64,000 bases of DNA, from NCBI GenBank assembly GCA_002449765.1, contig DJXN01000014.1:251369-315368 (forward strand). The letters run 5' to 3'. A program made the position numbers and the translations under genes. This document shows positions 61,712 through 64,000 of the stretch, one piece after another. The stretch is from Fibrobacter sp. UBA7003. Its GTDB lineage: Bacteria > Fibrobacterota > Fibrobacteria > Fibrobacterales > Fibrobacteraceae. Within the stretch, counting starts at the first letter, position 1. Each line of letters starts with the position of its first letter. The notes under the pieces were generated by a model. The model was not told the origin of the DNA and did not search any database. It worked only from the letters and a program-made list of their open reading frames with translations.

Positions 61712-64000
61712 TTATTCATCCTTCAAACACCGGACGTATACGAAATTATCCTTGTCAAATTCCAAATTTGTCACATAGTCATTCACACCACGGAACCCAA
61801 TCCAATAAGCAACTTCGCCACTGGTTTCTGTAGAAGTCCAAAAATGAACCCTTGAATCATCTACACTGGCTCCTAAGCCATCAAACAACACCGAGAAGCC
61901 GACAGCATCCGATCCATTTCCACCGTCACCCCAACCGCTCTGTGACTTGAGAATCTTGCCCGCCCTCGTATAGCCTCTCGCCGCGATAAACAACGTTTCC
62001 CATTCATATTTATCCGGCAGATGCCAGCCACTGGGGCAAATGCCCCGTACCGGGAAAGTTTCAAGACATGTATTGGCATTTCCACATCCCTTGCCATTTT
62101 CACTGAAAGCTCCTGCGCCATCCATCGCCGTTCCCCATGAATACAGACGGCCATATTTTTCGCAGTTACTAGCATCGTTATCATAGCACTCACTGTCATC
62201 GGTTTCAAAATTAAGGTTTTCCGCCATCCATGTCTGCGCACCGATTACCACCGTTTTGTAGGTTCGGCCATCACGGGAATCCGTCAGCGTGCCGTACTCG
62301 CAATTATCTTCAGTTTCGGTCTTGCAAAGAGCGGCAAGCATAACCGAAGACGAAGAAGCAATAGAACTTGACGAGGATATCACCCCAGCCTCGTTCTTGA
62401 CACAACGGATGCTAAAGCCATAATCTTTATAATCTGATTTTACTCCACGGCTCATTCTATAAGAATAAGCATGCACCTCACTATAGTCAGTTGCGCTCCA
62501 GAAATATGCTTCTTCACCAACGTCCCTGTTTAAACCGGTACTTTCTTTTCTATAGCCATATGCCACTGCGGAGAAGCCAACAGAATCGGTACCGGCTTCA
62601 TCATCAAGCCATCCCCATTGCGACTTGAGATTTTTAGTTCCCGCAGCAGCAAGCAAAGTTTTCCATTCGGCACTTTTCGGCAAATGCCAACCATCAGGGC
62701 AAATCCCCTGCGTATTATCCGGAACTTCGCAATATGCGCCAATGCCGCAATCTATTCCATCGCCATCGTCATAAAGTTTTTCCGTGTCGATAGCAGCAGC
62801 CCAATCATAAAGGCGTCCCGCTACTTTACATTTTTTTGGATCATTGTCATGGCACCAACTGTGTCCCAAAAGGCTCGGCGTCTTGACACTATCAGCATAA
62901 TTCAGATTCTCGGCCATCCATGTCTGATTACCGATTTTCACAGTCTTATACACCTGTCCGTCACGAGCATCAGTAATCTCGCCATAACTGATGTCCGGAT
63001 TCAAGTACGCTTCCTTTGGAATGCTCCAGTCAAATTCACCAACACTACTACTGGATTCTTCACCGCTACTAACCAAATCACTCGCAGAAGAACTAGTTGC
63101 CGAACTCGAAGATTCAACCCCAGCGCACGAGCTTGTCGTATTATCGCTGGAGGAACTGCTACTGGACAGATCCTCAATCTCTCCGGCTGAGCTCAGGGCA
63201 GGCTCCGTCGAGGATGACGATGCGCCAACAGCTTCCCCCTTCACGCAACGGACAGATAACCAGAGGTCCTTAGCGGCGTATGACTTCAAGCTCACGTCAA
63301 CATCGTCATAGTCCATGCTCATCGTGGACGCGCAGCCGTCACCGGTCTCCGGAACGCCTTCGCTACCGCACTCCGTAGAACCCCAGAAATACGTAGTGTA
63401 ATCCTCGCCACTGTAGATACCTACGTTGCCCATGCCTGCAGGCAGCGCCGAGAACCCGAAAGCGTCAGTGCCGTTGCCACTTTTACCATCCTTGTCACTC
63501 CAGCCGCTGGTAGACTTCAGTTTAGTGCCAGCATCTTTTTCGTCACCCACGACCTTGACCAAACTCTTGAAATCCGTTTCGCCGGGCAGACGCCAGCCAT
63601 CAGGGCATGCATCCATCGCCGCAGTCCAAGTGTAGAGACGGCCATACTTTGCACAATATTCGGCGGAATCGTTGTAGCAGAAACTACTGTCTGTTTTGTA
63701 GTTCAAATTCTCCGCCATCCATACCTGATTGCCGATTTTCACGGTCTTGTAAACCTGACCGTCGCGCAGGTCCTTGAGCGTATTTGTAGCGGCATCATAT
63801 TCACTGCCCGTCTCCTTTGCAGAACTGCTCGACAGATCCTCGACCAGTGTCGAGGATGACGACCGGAAAGAACTGCTGCTCAGAACAACGCTGTCGCCGT
63901 CCGCGTAGGCTTCGATGAACTTCTCGAATGCGGCAACTTTGTCGCCGTCGTTCCACGCTTCCACATTCTTGCGGATAGAGTCGAGTTTGCCATTTGCCGT
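61712..64000 (-). CDS. FISUMP-domain lipoprotein with three FISUMP domains (N-terminus outside window)
   Basis: The frame stays open to the window edge, so its signal peptide is not visible. The visible start (ANGKLDSIRKNVEAWNDGDK, VAAFEKFIEAYADGDSVVL) corresponds to residues of about 265-305 of the 57597 paralogue and is identical there over about 50 bases at the DNA level. Three FISUMP domains follow: LRDGQVYKTVKIGNQVWMAE, ARDGQVYKTVKIGNQTWMAE and SRDGRTYKTVVIGAQTWMAE, with Ser-rich linkers. It ends in YVRCLKDE. A third tandem member of the surface-protein array. Confidence 0.88.
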   Translation of the reverse strand, partial: TANGKLDSIRKNVEAWNDGDKVAAFEKFIEAYADGDSVVLSSSSFRSSSSTLVEDLSSSSAKETGSEYDAATNTLKDLRDGQVYKTVKIGNQVWMAENLNYKTDSSFCYNDSAEYCAKYGRLYTWTAAMDACPDGWRLPGETDFKSLVKVVGDEKDAGTKLKSTSGWSDKDGKSGNGTDAFGFSALPAGMGNVGIYSGEDYTTYFWGSTECGSEGVPETGDGCASTMSMDYDDVDVSLKSYAAKDLWLSVRCVKGEAVGASSSSTEPALSSAGEIEDLSSSSSSSDNTTSSCAGVESSSSATSSSASDLVSSGEESSSSVGEFDWSIPKEAYLNPDISYGEITDARDGQVYKTVKIGNQTWMAENLNYADSVKTPSLLGHSWCHDNDPKKCKVAGRLYDWAAAIDTEKLYDDGDGIDCGIGAYCEVPDNTQGICPDGWHLPKSAEWKTLLAAAGTKNLKSQWGWLDDEAGTDSVGFSAVAYGYRKESTGLNRDVGEEAYFWSATDYSEVHAYSYRMSRGVKSDYKDYGFSIRCVKNEAGVISSSSSIASSSSVMLAALCKTETEDNCEYGTLTDSRDGRTYKTVVIGAQTWMAENLNFETDDSECYDNDASNCEKYGRLYSWGTAMDGAGAFSENGKGCGNANTCLETFPVRGICPSGWHLPDKYEWETLFIAARGYTRAGKILKSQSGWGDGGNGSDAVGFSVLFDGLGASVDDSRVHFWTSTETSGEVAYWIGFRGVNDYVTNLEFDKDNFVYVRCLKDE

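Overview
The window looks like a chromosomal segment of a Fibrobacter-like bacterium (phylum Fibrobacterota). The strongest taxonomic signals are four surface lipoproteins built from the Fibrobacter succinogenes major paralogous (FISUMP) domain, whose core reads roughly RDGQ-Y-TV-IG-Q-WMAENLNY, and two genes of the TIGR02147 regulator family, which is strongly expanded in that genus. Ser/Asp-rich linkers behind lipoprotein signal peptides, many outer-membrane barrels ending in Phe, and promoter boxes resembling TAnnTTTG agree with this. That is an inference from sequence only.

Layout. (1) Positions 1-10 kb are an accessory island. It starts after the 3' end of an acyl-CoA dehydrogenase gene and ends at a second, diverged 546-bp copy of that same 3' end. 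It holds an IS3-family element, two or three decayed gene remnants, a TVGYGD ion channel, a FISUMP lipoprotein, a RhuM/PLD-like gene, a Ser-rich lipoprotein and a duplicated leader sequence. (2) At 10.0-10.9 kb there is a small module: two copies of a short hydrophobic protein, an orphan RelB/DinJ antitoxin and the C-terminal scar of its YafQ-type toxin. (3) 10.9-36.7 kb is mostly core: leuS, outer-membrane barrels, a membrane spermidine-synthase-like protein, a DUF1538/P-II/P-II operon behind a triple FKBP protein, a PorV-like protein with an inserted propeller, rsmG, queH, a TIGR02147/lipoprotein pair, a C39-like protease with an N-formylglutamate amidohydrolase, a YgiQ radical SAM enzyme and prmA. 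(4) 36.7-53 kb is dominated by signalling and surface uptake: an HD-GYP protein, a DUF4249/TonB receptor pair, a GH3 lipoprotein, and a phosphorelay locus. The phosphorelay locus has one intact hybrid kinase, an amino-acid-permease/hybrid-kinase fusion, two decayed kinase or receiver remnants, a REC-(degenerate GGDEF)-EAL output protein and an HPt protein. (5) 53-56.5 kb is an operon of an ECF sigma factor, a membrane anti-sigma-like protein and a secreted caspase-fold protease with an EF-hand-like loop, NIAG-type repeats and a C-terminal barrel. (6) 56.7-64 kb is a tandem FISUMP array with its own TIGR02147 gene.

How they may work together. Two systems stand out. The first is the ECF/anti-sigma/caspase operon; its upstream region shares an exact bipartite motif (GGTGACACTTTT, 10 nt, GGTGTT) with the region upstream of the TonB receptor/DUF4249 operon, suggesting a common regulon. 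The second is the kinase/HPt/EAL cluster, which has every part needed for a multistep phosphorelay ending in cyclic-di-GMP hydrolysis, with a permease fused to one kinase as the likely sensor. In the accessory region, a shared palindrome plus TATATATTT promoter stands in front of both the RhuM gene and the first small hydrophobic protein gene, so those may share a repressor. No tRNA, rRNA or CRISPR array was recognised.
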